In this document: positions 45,528 through 63,228 of the stretch, piece by piece
How positions within the stretch are numbered: position 1 is the first letter of the stretch
How the letters are laid out: every line of letters begins with the position of its first letter
Assembly: GCA_963693365.1 (NCBI GenBank)
Contig: CAVNZM010000008.1
Coordinates: forward strand, 6,510,001-6,574,000
DNA length: 64,000 nucleotides
Direction: 5' to 3'
Origin: Amoebidium appalachense
Taxonomy: Eukaryota; Ichthyosporea
Position numbers and translations under genes: made by a program
Notes under the pieces: generated by a model
Seen by the model: only the letters and a program-made list of their open reading frames with translations
The model's database searches: none
Told to the model about the DNA's origin: nothing

Positions 45528-45689
45528 CGTGCCTGCTGCCCACAGCAACGTCAGAGACTAAACCTGACCGGCGCGCCTTGAATTCAGCATCCCATCACGC
45601 CAGTCCTCCCTTGCTGGGAGCCCAGTTGCAGAGAGAGAGAGAGATGCAGATGCACACACCGAAAGGTAAACCCAGCCTAACCACAAGCA

Positions 45690-45836
45690 GAAGCACAAGC
45701 ACACACGCACAGGCACAGGCATACGTACACGTACAGACACAGGCACAACCACAGGCACGGGTACAGGCACGCCCACACGCACAGGCGCAGGCACACGCAC
45801 ACGCATACGTACACGCACACGCACACGCACACGCAC

Positions 45837-45868
<32 letters not shown>

Positions 45869-45911
45869 GCACACGCACAAGCACAAGCACACGTACACGC
45901 ACACGTACACA
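45690..45911 (+). repeat. (ACGCAC)n-type repeat upstream of NDUFB2
   Basis: Imperfect CACG/CACA/CAGG hexanucleotide-like repeats, most regular at 45787-45880 (CACACG units). The block lies 160-380 bases upstream of the NDUFB2 start, in the presumed promoter. Confidence 0.88.
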
Positions 45912-46138
45912 CACCTTTCGCTGGGTAGTGTCGTCTGAGGGGTAGCTGTATCACCACCACGCACAACGGGACTGACTTCACTTTTTTGCTGCCGGCTCGC
46001 CCGCAGGCAGCGCAAACGCCAGAACACGATACGGGAAGACTCAGTGGGCCAAGCACACATATGAACTATATTTAGATCTGGGCCAAACCGTTTGCGCAAT
46101 CAGTCAGGGATCAAATATTAAATGGCAATTTCTTTTAT

Positions 46139-46160
46139 TTTTATAATGACTTTATTGATA
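46139..46160 (-). repeat. Short match to a LINE 3' terminus
   Basis: The plus strand reads TATAATGACTTTATTGATATG, also present at 48453-48474 next to the LINE 3' end. On the minus strand it contains CAATAAAG. It could be a strongly 5'-truncated copy or chance. Confidence 0.4.
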
Positions 46161-46236
46161 TGTAAAGAGTACTTAAAAAATATGGTGGGTGGAAAAGAAA
46201 CTCTGGCCATGATCACGCGCATGCGCGGGGGGAAAA

Positions 46237-46280
<44 letters not shown>

Positions 46281-46285
<5 letters not shown>

Positions 46286-46483
46286 CCACCACCCTACACA
46301 ATGAGGTGGGTCCCTCCGCCCCCCAGGGCCGGGAGCGGCGTGAAAAGGGGGGAGGGGGTTGGGGGGGGGAGGGGGGAGGGAGGGGGAGGGGCGGGGGACC
46401 CACCACCCCACTCACCCAGGTGGGTCCCTCCGCCCCCCGGGGAGGGGGGGGACCCACCCACCCCTGCGGCTACCTTGGGAAAA

Positions 46484-46529
<46 letters not shown>

Positions 46530-46545
46530 GAGGGGGGTGGGTCCC
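46281..46545 (+). repeat. Three repeated palindromes in G-rich DNA
   Basis: GGGACCCACC pairs with GGTGGGTCCC three times: 46281-46290/46305-46314, 46395-46404/46419-46428 and 46449-46458/46536-46545. Between them are poly(G) blocks of 40 or more. The first two pairs share CTCCGCCCCCC directly after the right arm, so they are duplicated units. Confidence 0.88.
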
Positions 46546-46559
46546 CGCCTCCTCCCCCT

Positions 46560-48450
<1,891 letters not shown>

Positions 48451-48451
48451 T

Positions 48452-49400
48452 TTTATAATGACTTTATTGATATGCTCAGCAAAATAGAAGCCATCGAGAT
48501 ATCACCGATATTTCGGAGAAGAAAATACAAAAGCCCTCACTCTCGGATACGGAGGAGATAACGACTTAAATAATCATACACCCTAGAAAACTCGTTGAAC
48601 ATACCGTGGTTCAACAGATAGTCAATAGACGTAATATCAGGATTATCTAAATAAGCCAGTCTTCTAATTTCTAACGGAATAATCTGAGATAAATAAATAC
48701 ATCTATCTAAGTGTTTACGAGAAAAAGGTTCTGCACAAAAGTGGCACAAACATTTATGGAAACAAAGGTTACAGCGCCAAAATAAACATTTCCAAGCTAT
48801 ATCACAAGGAGAGGTTAGAATTGCAAAATCGGTAAGTGTGGTAGGTTTACGAGAGGAAGGATAAATATAAGTAGCTAATTTACACAACGATTGTAAAGAA
48901 AATACTGAGTCTCTAATATAAAAAGAAGCACAGGCTCAAGAGCCCTACCATGATACTCTTTATCACAACGATGCCATGCAAAGAATATTGAGTATGAAAC
49001 CAAGTAACATACTGCTGATAACTAGCTGAAGAGAAAAATAAAGGAGATAAGTATTTTAAAGGATATCTCGGAATGGGAGAGAGATTGGGGATAGGACATT
49101 TCGCACGAATAGAAATGCCGGGAACAGGTGCTAAGGAAGGAAAGAATTGCAACAAAGGATGATAAGAAGGAAGCCTAATTAAATGAGAACAAAAGCGAAG
49201 TCCTAATTCATTCATACGCTGGCGGAGGGAGACCAAAAACACTCAGCAAGGAGCTGCCAAAGGATGCCTGTGACGCGAGGTTCGAGAAATAAACTGGATG
49301 AATTCACGCTGAAAGGAATCGAATTCCCGAAGAGCCGCGCGCTGTTGCCGTGGAGGGGCACACAAGAGTAACTATACGTTCCCGGAATTTCATTTTTGCA
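48452..49400 (-). mobile_element. 5'-truncated LINE 3' end, second subfamily
   Basis: Minus-strand frames read RQRMNELGLRFCSHLIRL then YHPLLQFFPSLAP. This is collinear with QRTHELALRLKFHEQITRL and THPLLRLHASPP in the LINE at 23380-23480. A frame ending RIRE at 48537 carries WRCNLCFHKCLCHFCAEPF, comparable to WRCNRF...CNMCGGRF of the copy at 18581-19165. The 3' UTR ends near CAATAAAGTCATTATAA, unlike the GTAAACCC end of the other subfamily. Stops and a frame change near 48910 mark it as dead. Confidence 0.75.
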
Positions 49401-50013
49401 CGGTTAGATTTCTTGGGACAGCCTAAAACTCGTTTAAGTTGTTATTTTGAAACGAATGATTATCATAAGTGTAAAACACAAGTTTCTCTTCCCCGCTCCT
49501 TTTCTCCTTCGGATTAGTAAGCAGTCAAATTTCTGCCCGGGATACCATGCACATGCACACCTACCTACGTTAACACATTATGATTCACACACTACCCCTA
49601 CCTATGCCATTTTAGACTGGAGTGCACGCGAAGATTTGACGTTCTTCCTCACATCCACTAGTGCTTGTCTGCTGACGCACACATCCATATGACATGCAAA
49701 GATACTGTTACCCTTTGCACCCTGCATAGGTAACCAGTGAGTGAATAATCTACGGTAACCTGACTCAACCCAATATTGACGTTGTAATGCGCAGTAAACT
49801 TAGATGACGACTTAACCCCCCCCCCCCCCCCCCCCCCACCCACCCCCCACCCCCCACCCTCCCCTCCCCCCTCCCCCTCCCCCCGCCCCTCACCCCCCCC
49901 CTTCCCCCACCCCACCCCCTTCCCGGCCCTGGGCACTTGCCACAACCCCCTTTCTATAACTCCATATATTCGAACCCCTTGCACACAGGGTGCATTTCAC
50001 CTTTTTAATCCTT
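49401..50013. other. Spacer before the F-box gene
   Basis: No gene is seen. C-rich DNA at 49817-49925 directly precedes the F-box start. Promoter elements are not evident. Confidence 0.5.
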
Positions 50014-51626
50014 ATGAACGCAGATGGCCCTCTATCATACCTGCCTCCCGAGCGCATGTTCAAGATTCTGCGCCGTTTACCGCTTGAGTCCAGAAAGTCG
50101 TTTTCCCTCGTGTGCCGCAGTTTTACACAGCTGGCCCGCTCTCCACAAGCCGGCACCTTTGGACTTAGACTTTTCAGATTCGACAAAGACACGATTTGCA
50201 ACTTGGACGAACTGAGAGTGTGGCATGCAGCAATCAGCACAATCTACATAGACACGAGGTTGGAGCGAGACGAAGCGGGAGCAGGCCATGCAATTGAGTC
50301 GTGAATTGTCCATTCTTTCGGGTGTCGACAAAATTGATTTGTGTTTGGCTGGGGACAAAGAGTTCATTCTGACGTTTCTGCATTCCATTTCCGCAAACCT
50401 CGAACAGCAAATGAAACGAGTGTGGCTAGCACATTGGCCGAATTTGACACTTTGGGCGCATCTGTTTTCGACTTTTTCTGGGACAAGTATCCGGTGTTGG
50501 AAGAAGTAACCGTGAGCGTTTTGGCGGGCATTTTACCTGATCTTCGGTTTCTTGCGGCAAAACCAACCGTCAAGAAATTCGATGTATACCCTGTCGCCTT
50601 CAGAGCCTCAATAGAGTGAAGCTTTGGGGAAATCCACCGGCTGTGCCCAAACCTCGATTCGCTCTTTCTCAGCGGCGCAGTGTCCGGAATTCCGCCGAAT
50701 TTAGACCTGCGCATACTGGGAACTTGGCAGATCGTTAAAAAGCACCTGAGTATCCGAACTTCCCACTTGGACATGGGCGGGCCTGGCCAAGATGCACATG
50801 TACTGGTGCTGCCGTCCCTTCCGAATTTGGAAGTTCTCGAGGTTGGCACGGATTGGAAAGTAGACACCCCCGGCATCCACCAGTGGAGCCGTTTGCGTGA
50901 AATAGGAATTGAGTGTGGGGGTTTCTCTCAGGGTTTCCCGGACATTCATGCCCCGCACCTAGAGTCGTTTTCTCTGGTGCTTACACTCGTTTCCGAAGGG
51001 GAGCAGCAAGTCACGCGCGAGGTCCCCTTATCGTTTCTGGAACGGCACGCGGGAACACTGAAAATGCTACGCCTCACTAGAGCGGTAGTTTCCTTTGCTC
51101 ACCTGACGCGGATCCTCCCCCCCTCCCCCCCCCCACCTCTCCCTCCCCCGGGGCCCCATACTATGATATCTAGGCCCAATATTATATGCCCCTTCCCCCC
51201 CCCCCCCCCCCCTCCCTCCTCCGGATCCCCGGACCCCACTTCCCTACCCGGAGGCTCAAGAGCTCCCCCCTTCCCCTTCCCCCCCCCCCCCCCCCCCCCC
51301 CAAGGCTTACGGGGGCCCTTCTTCATCGAGGGGGAGGGGGTGGGGGTGGGGGGGGGTGGGGGGAGGGGGTGGGGGGGAGGGGAAGTGGAAGGCGGGGGTG
51401 GATGCATGTCAGCCTAGGTGAATTCAATTGTTTAACTCCAGTGTGCAGGACTGGTCTGAAGGCTTAAGAAAACAACGAGGAAATGGGGTCCAGTGGAGGT
51501 GGTGGTGGTGTTCTGTGTGTGTGTGTACACGTGCACGTATGTGTGTGGTTTTTTTAAGGGGTGAGTGGTGGTGGTGGTGGTGGTGGTGGTCACCGTGGTG
51601 GTGGTGTGTGTGTCTGGTGTGTGTGT

Positions 51627-51674
<48 letters not shown>

Positions 51675-53200
51675 TAGAAAGAAAAACTGCTCGTGGGTCA
51701 CTGTTTTTCGTCACTGTATTTGTAACGGGCCGCTCATATTTATATAACTACTTTAATTTAAGTACACGTGTTCATTATCATATACGATGGCCAAATATAG
51801 AAATTTTGGCGTCGAAGTTCTTGGAGCTAAAAAAACGTTTAAAAGGGGGAAATAATAGCTTGGCCCCAAATTTACCTTGCCGTTTTTAGCGAATGTATTT
51901 TTTATTCATGAGTTCTAGTGATTCAGTGAGTGCACGTGCCTGCCTCAGGCTGATCATGACAACTGCAACACACCATTCCTACATGGATATCAACCAAAAG
52001 AAAATAGTATATACTGTGGTGGTCTCCTAAACCTTGTGCGGCATGCGCATACATGATATTACAGTGACGCATGTGCATATTATTGTTCTGTACACCGGAG
52101 TGTGCCGGTGCACGTGGCTGTTTTGTGCACATGTTACAATAGCAGCACGATCTCCCTAAACTCCATGTTTACACATCCCTCACCCTGGCTCTGCCTTGTC
52201 GGTGCTCCAAAACACACATACAAATCCCCCTAGACTCAGTGCCTGCACATGGTCGCATTCACGTGCAGGTCACGTGACACATGCGATGCCATACTGCCGT
52301 CTACAGCAACAACCACGGCAGCATGTATACCGGCCCAGCACGAAATATACTTATCGGCAGCCCACTGAACTCGCCCATTTTCTCTTTTTCATGTATGTCC
52401 CTCCTTTTTTGTAAAATCACCCTTTTTGGCCTCCCGGTAGTGGATTTTGCAGGATTTGACTTCTTTGAGGTCCAAAAACCTCAAATTTTCCCCGGCGGGG
52501 CCGGGGAGGGAGAATTCAAAAATTGCCCGCTCCTGATATGGTACCCGGGCCGATTACCGATTGTGGGAGTCCAGCAGCGGTAGCGGGGACACCGTTCTGT
52601 TTAGACATCATGCCACGTTTGCGTTCCCTCACCATTTCCGGAAACAGCGAAAGTATCGGGGATTTGACTACGTTTCCCAAACTGCAAAAACTTTGTGTGA
52701 GTGATTGTGCGAGTGTATGCGTGGAAACACTCAAACCACCCCAGTTTATTGAGAGCATATATACGCGTTACTGGTGTGGGCGTGAGAAAGTTGTTTCATA
52801 TCGACCACGAGTACTTGAGTTACCTCTGCATTTGGAGGTGCAGTGATTTGACAACACTCGGCGACGTACCTATGTTTGCCCGGTCGCTGAAGAGAGTAAC
52901 CATATTATGACAATGCCCCAATTTGATTAACATCGATTCGCTCTCCGGTGCCGTTGCCATGACAGACCTTTTTCTATGGGACCTCGGTTCGTTGCATACA
53001 GTTGAAGGCCTGAGGGGCCACCCGAACCTGGTCAGCCTTCCCGTCTTTCAAATGTCCCATGTGGACCTTTCTCCGATCACGACATGCCCCAAAATCAAAG
53101 CGGTGTGGGGAGCTACCAGCCCCCAAATGGATTCCATAAGGGAGGTTAACGTTGTAAGTTACCACAATTTAAAACCGATTGATGTTAAAAAAAGGTTAGC
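50014..53200 (+). pseudogene. F-box / leucine-rich-repeat protein gene, apparently broken
   Basis: The ATG at 50014 opens an F-box (LSYLPPERMFKILRRLP then LVCRSFTQLARS), the module that recruits SKP1 in SCF ubiquitin ligases. LRR-like units follow: DLCLAGDKEFILTFLHS, LPSLPNLEVLEVGTDW, MPRLRSLTISGNSESI, LPKLQKL-like FPKLQKLCVSDC, DLTTLGDVPMFARSLKRV and LRGHPNLVSLPVF. Breaks: a frame change near 50270, another near 50400, an in-frame TGA at 50617-50619, C/G-rich DNA at 51113-51410 (possibly an intron) leading to unrelated sequence until about 52570, a frame change near 52790 and an in-frame TGA near 52908. Some breaks may be introns or errors; so many suggests a pseudogene. Confidence 0.7.
51113..52500. 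repeat. C/G-rich block and filler inside the F-box locus
   Basis: Poly(C) at 51198-51214 and 51279-51301, G-rich DNA 51330-51385, (GTG)n 51566-51607, (GT)n-poly(G) 51618-51673. The rest, 51690-52500, has ordinary complexity without a supported exon. Confidence 0.7.
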
Positions 53201-58020
<4,820 letters not shown>

Positions 58021-58026
58021 TGCAAC

Positions 58027-58480
<454 letters not shown>

Positions 58481-58599
58481 CCCCCCCCCCCCCCCCACCT
58501 CTCTCCCTCTGTTTCCCTCCCCCTCTCCCCCCCCCCTCCCCTCTCCCCTCTCCCCCCCCCCCCCCCCTCCGCCCTCTCCCCCCTCTCCCCCCCCCCCTC

Positions 58600-58880
58600 T
58601 CTCTCTTTCTCTCGAGTCCCTTTCCGAGGCTCTCTTTCTCAGAATCTCGCTCTCCCTCTATCTAAGAATCAAAGTTTGATGGGTGTTGGGGGGGAACTAG
58701 AGTTGCGTGTGAGGGAGCAGTGGCGGAGAGGTGGGTGGGGGGAGGGGGAGGGAGGGGGGAGGGGGAAGGGAGGGAGGGGGGGGGGGGGGGGGGGGGGGGA
58801 CCATCCATATGTGAACGGTCAGGTGTGTATGTTTGTGTAAATGTGTATGTGTGTGTGTGTGTGTGTTTTTTTTGGGGGGG

Positions 58881-58914
<34 letters not shown>

Positions 58915-59236
58915 GGGAGGGGGGGTCGCCCACAAGTTGCATATATTTATATATCATCTATCAGTCGTATATATTCATATATATTTACACCACATAGGCA
59001 TATATATACATATATTTACATATATTCATCATGATCATCATGATATACATTTATGTACTAAGGCTGTCTGAACACACGGGAAGTCTGTGCAAGTCTGACC
59101 TGCACCAGGCAGGGGCGCCTCTAATATCGTGACACCATTTAAATCACGCATCTGATTGACCCTTTAGAGTAGGTCCTGATTGGATCGTTTCCCAGGCACC
59201 AAATGAGATCAGCGGATAGTATTGGCCAACAGGACA

Positions 59237-59272
<36 letters not shown>

Positions 59273-59965
59273 CCCCCCGCCGCGCGTGGGAAAGCTTCCG
59301 ACGTCCCGCAGCTTCCCTGGGGTGCTATGCCGGGCTGGGGAACTACCTATGGGGGAAGCTGTCTTTTTGCTGATTCTTCCCCTTTTGCGTAGGTTGCCAT
59401 ATTTTGGGCTTGCCATTTTTGGGCAGTTATCGGGTGTGTGTGTGTGTGTGTGTGTGTATGACGGAAATGAGCTATTTCTTTCCTACTTCCATTCCTATAT
59501 CTATTCCTTTTTCGCCAGTGCCTTATTTTAACAAGGTGTACCTAAAAACCTCGGGGTTTGAGGAGGGAAACACTCTCAGAAACCCCCCTGGGTAAATTCT
59601 TCCTTAAGTTAACCCTTTTGTCATATTTGGGCATTGGAATGCCGCATGGTGTCCGTACCAGCTGGACGACCAGAGAGCGAGTGTGCAATTTAGTCAGCAT
59701 TGCTTGTATGTAGTCGGTCAGCGAGTTCAAGTGTTACTCAGTTGCTCATTTTTTCGTAGGTTTGCCTTAGTTAAGGCTTTAGTGGGTTGGGGGAGGGGAG
59801 GGGAGGAGTTTGGGGGGGGGGGAATGGGGGGGAGGGGGGGGAGGGGGGCTCGTGCATGTGCATATATATGTGTTCGTGCGTTTGTGCATGCGAAACGTGC
59901 GTGTGATGTGGTTGTATATGTACAGGCATGTGTTCGTTACTGTGTGTGTATACTTTTTTTTTTTT

Positions 59966-59999
<34 letters not shown>

Positions 60000-60124
60000 T
60001 ATGCTTTTACCTTTGTTGAAATTGAATCCCCCCCCTCCCCCCCCCCCCCCCCCCTTTTTTTTTTTTTTGAGTTGGTCTTTTCTTTGTGGGAAGAGTGGGG
60101 GGGAGGGGTGGGGTGGGGTGGGGT

Positions 60125-60164
<40 letters not shown>

Positions 60165-60359
60165 CTCGTGAAAACTCTGTGTAATGTATTTTTTTTTTTT
60201 TTTTTTGATTCCTGCGCTAAGTGTATGTGTTGTTGTATGTGGGGGGGAAAATTTTTTTCTTCTTCTTCTTCTTTTTTTTTTGTATGAATGTAGTGGTGTA
60301 GCAGTGTAATGTGTGAGTGGGTGTGGATTTTTTGTGTTTTTCCCTTTGTGTCCGGGGAA

Positions 60360-60401
<42 letters not shown>

Positions 60402-60722
60402 CTTGCGTAAATACATTGTTTCGTTGCCATTTTTGGCAGTTGGGTGGTCTGCTGTTCCGGCTTAGCAGTTGCCACTTTTCAATAATAGTGCAGACCTGCT
60501 GCATTAAAATTCAAACTTTATTCCGTTGTTATTATTATTGCTGTTGGGGTAATAATTTGCGTATATACGTTAAGTACCATTCGCCTAGATACATGACATA
60601 TATTACATCGTTGCAGCAAAAATTAACCCAGTAGTCCTCGTGGCTGAGGTGTTGATGGTGAGGTGGCGAATCCCTCAGTTTCTGTGTTTACGGAAGTGTT
60701 AATGCTTTGCCTTTTTTAGGTC
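58600..60722. repeat. Repeat-rich DNA without a supported gene
   Basis: Poly(G) 58777-58799 and 58883-58913; poly(C) 59238-59271; (GT)n 59434-59458; G-rich 59812-59850; poly(C)-poly(T) 60038-60069; poly(G) 60126-60164 and 60361-60401. DNA at 59090-59235 has several ATTGG/CCAAT motifs. No exon or domain recognised. Confidence 0.7.
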
Positions 60723-61388
60723 TTAGTTAATGCGTGCATGTCTCCGGCAGTTATAAGGGTATTTTGGTTTGCACGTGCTGCTAGCTGGGCCGGCGGGGGA
60801 AGTACTTAACCCTTGTGGTGCTACACGATACTGCACACCAGCCACAGAGAATCCTGTTTTTTCACGTGACTCGGCGTCTAGCAGTATTTGGTAAAAGGCA
60901 CCAGACATATCAGCTTTACAGAAATACTTATACCCAGCCAACTTCTCTATTTGTTGTTGCAAGTTGGGCATGGGCCAGGCAGATTTTCAAATTTGCTTGT
61001 TATGGGCACGAAAATCGGTCAACAGGCGGTATTTTCCGTTCGGTTTTCGTATTACAAAAGTGGGTGAATTATACTGACTGTGTGCCTGTTCCATATGCCC
61101 TCGTCGACACATATCCTCTACAATCTCCTTTGCAGCCTGCTCTTTCACCTGTTCCAACCTCCACTGTTTTAATCGAATCGGTGGGTTATCTCCCGTGTCG
61201 ATGTGCATGGTAAATCCTTTAATCTGAGGAAATTCATCGGGGTCCGTAGTGATGAAGCAACGAGAGTGTGCTTCTAATAGTTTCTTAACATCCGGAAGCA
61301 TACTCTGAGGCACCATTTTCCAATCAAAACCGTGGGGAACCTGGCCGGCATCGTGTGCACCCCCACCCAAAATTTCCGAAATTTTACG

Positions 61389-61390
<2 letters not shown>
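60723..61390 (-). pseudogene. Ty3/gypsy-like reverse transcriptase, 3'-truncated
   Basis: From 61383 leftward one frame reads FTMHIDTGDNPPIRLKQW, then MEQAHSQYNSPTFVIRKPNG and YRLLTDFRAHN. After a frame change the palm start follows: MPNLQQQIEKLAGYKYFCK, ADMSGAFYQI and the FSVAGVQYRVAPQGL block. The order (hairpin, NSP-K-G-R-DYR-type, D-S-Y-Q) is that of Ty3/gypsy RT. Similarity stops before the YxDD motif, so the element cannot encode active RT. Confidence 0.82.

Positions 61391-61420
<30 letters not shown>
61391..61420 (-). repeat. Poly(C) tract (sense strand) inside the gypsy element
   Basis: About 30 G on the plus strand read as poly-Pro or poly-Gly in the element's frames. It lies between the protease and RT regions and is not expected in such a polyprotein. 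Confidence 0.85.
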
Positions 61421-61422
<2 letters not shown>

Positions 61423-62297
61423 CTGTGATCAACGGCACACATTGATTGGTCGATCGGTGGGTGTATTGGACCGCCTCGTCCCACTCACATGCCCTTCGTG
61501 CCCACACATGTTATCGGTAGGCACCCGGCCCGGTGGCACTGCCGGAGGTGAATCAGGCAGGCAGCCTTCTCCACCCCCCGTTGCCCACCTGATGCACTGC
61601 GCTATTGCACCAACGACGGTTTGTGTACGACTGGGGTGGGGTTCGGCTTGCAAAACACTCAGCTCGTGTATGTACTCATGTCGGCTCGTAGGGACGAAAT
61701 GACCGATGGTTCCGAACACGTTCAAATCCGGACCCACACCATTCTCGCACACAACAGAAATAGATTATCCACACTAATTTCACACATGGTAGGGGGGAAC
61801 TTATCTCGAAACTCACGAGTAGGCTCGAAGATACCGAGGGTGCCAGCAGCAGCAGCAGCAGCAGTCACCTGCACCGTTGCACGTAATACACATCCGAAGC
61901 CAGACTTGACGGTGGTGTCGTGCTTGACGGTAACAGGACACATCGTGTAGGGGGTGTACAGAGAAGACGTCGGCACCACCATACCCGACACAAGTGTTAG
62001 TGAGTGTGCTTGGTGATTAGTGGTGGCAATGTGTTTGTTGGCAAAATCGTTCCCAAGAATCATGTCATGCTTAATATTCTTAATCACTAAGCAAGGCCAC
62101 ATGCACGTTTGAGAACCGAGGCATAACGGGAGCATCACTTCACCACACACAGCTAGAGCCTTATCGTTTTTTCGTACAGAAGTAACAATCACATCAGAGG
62201 GAAGCGAAGCAAACTCATGCATGTGACGGGAAAAAAAGAGCCTCACTAACCACAGTGAATGATGCCCCAGTGTCAAACAATGCAAAATATTTCTCAT
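61421..62297 (-). pseudogene. Gypsy-like protease region and linker
   Basis: FALFDTGASFTVVSEA is read near 62260 on the minus strand, with the catalytic DTG of a retropepsin. The rest, including the LGNDF flap-side segment (HDMILGNDFANKH), lies in a different frame after a run of seven A at 62231-62237 on the plus strand. A GCA/GCT repeat at 61845-61863 encodes Ala. Downstream, a linker without known motifs leads to the poly(C) tract. Confidence 0.75.
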
Positions 62298-62582
62298 TAC
62301 TCAACGTAACATTAACATAGATACGCCTTCCTGCATCGCAAATGGCACTGATATCGAACACCTTACTTATTCTATCGTGTGTCCGGAGTTTCTTTGTGGG
62401 AGGGGGTGGGTGTGGGGGGGGTGGGGGGGGGGGTCGGGGGAAAGGGGCTCGGAGGGGGGAATATCGGAAGAAGCCGGGGCAGAAGCACTTGGTATAGGCA
62501 CAGATTTAATTACTTCTTCGTGACCCGCTGGGTTACCATGTGCAATTCGTGCCGTATCCGTGCATCTAGCACCGGCAATTAC

Positions 62583-63228
62583 CTATTTATCATTCTGCTT
62601 GCCCTTATTCTTCTTAGTAGCACGGGTGGGGCAATCCTTAAAACGATGCCCCGGCTGCTTACATACCCAACAATTGGGCCCCCTCTTGTCTTTCTTCTTA
62701 TCGTCTTTAGACCATTTGCCCCCCCCCGTTAAATTTGCAATTACCACCACCGTGACCCCCACTACCACCGTGGCCTACCCCGTGACCACCACCACCACCA
62801 CCACCATGCCCCCCACCACCACCACCCATCTCATCAACACCACCCACATTACGGTTACAACGAAGATTATTAGCACCCACATCTGCTTCATACCGTCTAA
62901 TGACACGAGCCATAGCTTGCTTGAGGGTTGTGGCTGCCCGGGCCTCCGAACAAAGGTCCGGGTAATTGTTGAGGGTCCGTTGATAGTGGTGGAGCACGAC
63001 CTCAGGCATGTTCTTTAAACCCGTATTCGAGACGATGCAGTTGAATTTCTTGTGGAAGGTTTTGATCGAGGCCCGAGTGTGCATAAAACGGAGCTTATTC
63101 AGCTCGTCCAAATGCTCCTCCTTACGTTCCACATGTAGGAGTGAAATCCACCCTTCTGTTCATCTTCTGAGCGCCAACCTTGCTTGCATAGGAGGAGAGA
63201 TTTGAAGTGCCTGTAATAATGTTCGCCA
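62583..63228 (-). pseudogene. Gypsy-like gag with Gly/His-rich linker and zinc knuckle
   Basis: The likely start at 63228 reads MANIITGTSNLSSYASKVG. After a frame change near 63140, EEHLDELNKLRFMHTRAS and FHKKFNCIV follow: a gag-like helical core. A (GGH)n-type Gly/His-rich linker is at 62750-62830, then a CCHC zinc knuckle CWVCKQPGHRFKDC (about 62680-62640), preceded by a Lys/Asp-rich stretch. Gag, protease and RT in this order on one strand define a Ty3/gypsy-like element. Confidence 0.75.

Noticed and set aside
50600-52920. TGA as a sense codon (altered genetic code)
   Set aside because: The CAP gene ends in TGA at a sensible place, and the F-box locus also has frame changes, so decay explains it better.
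60620-60690. tRNA-like sequence with GGCGAATCCC
   Set aside because: The stems do not pair convincingly and the box is not a proper B box.
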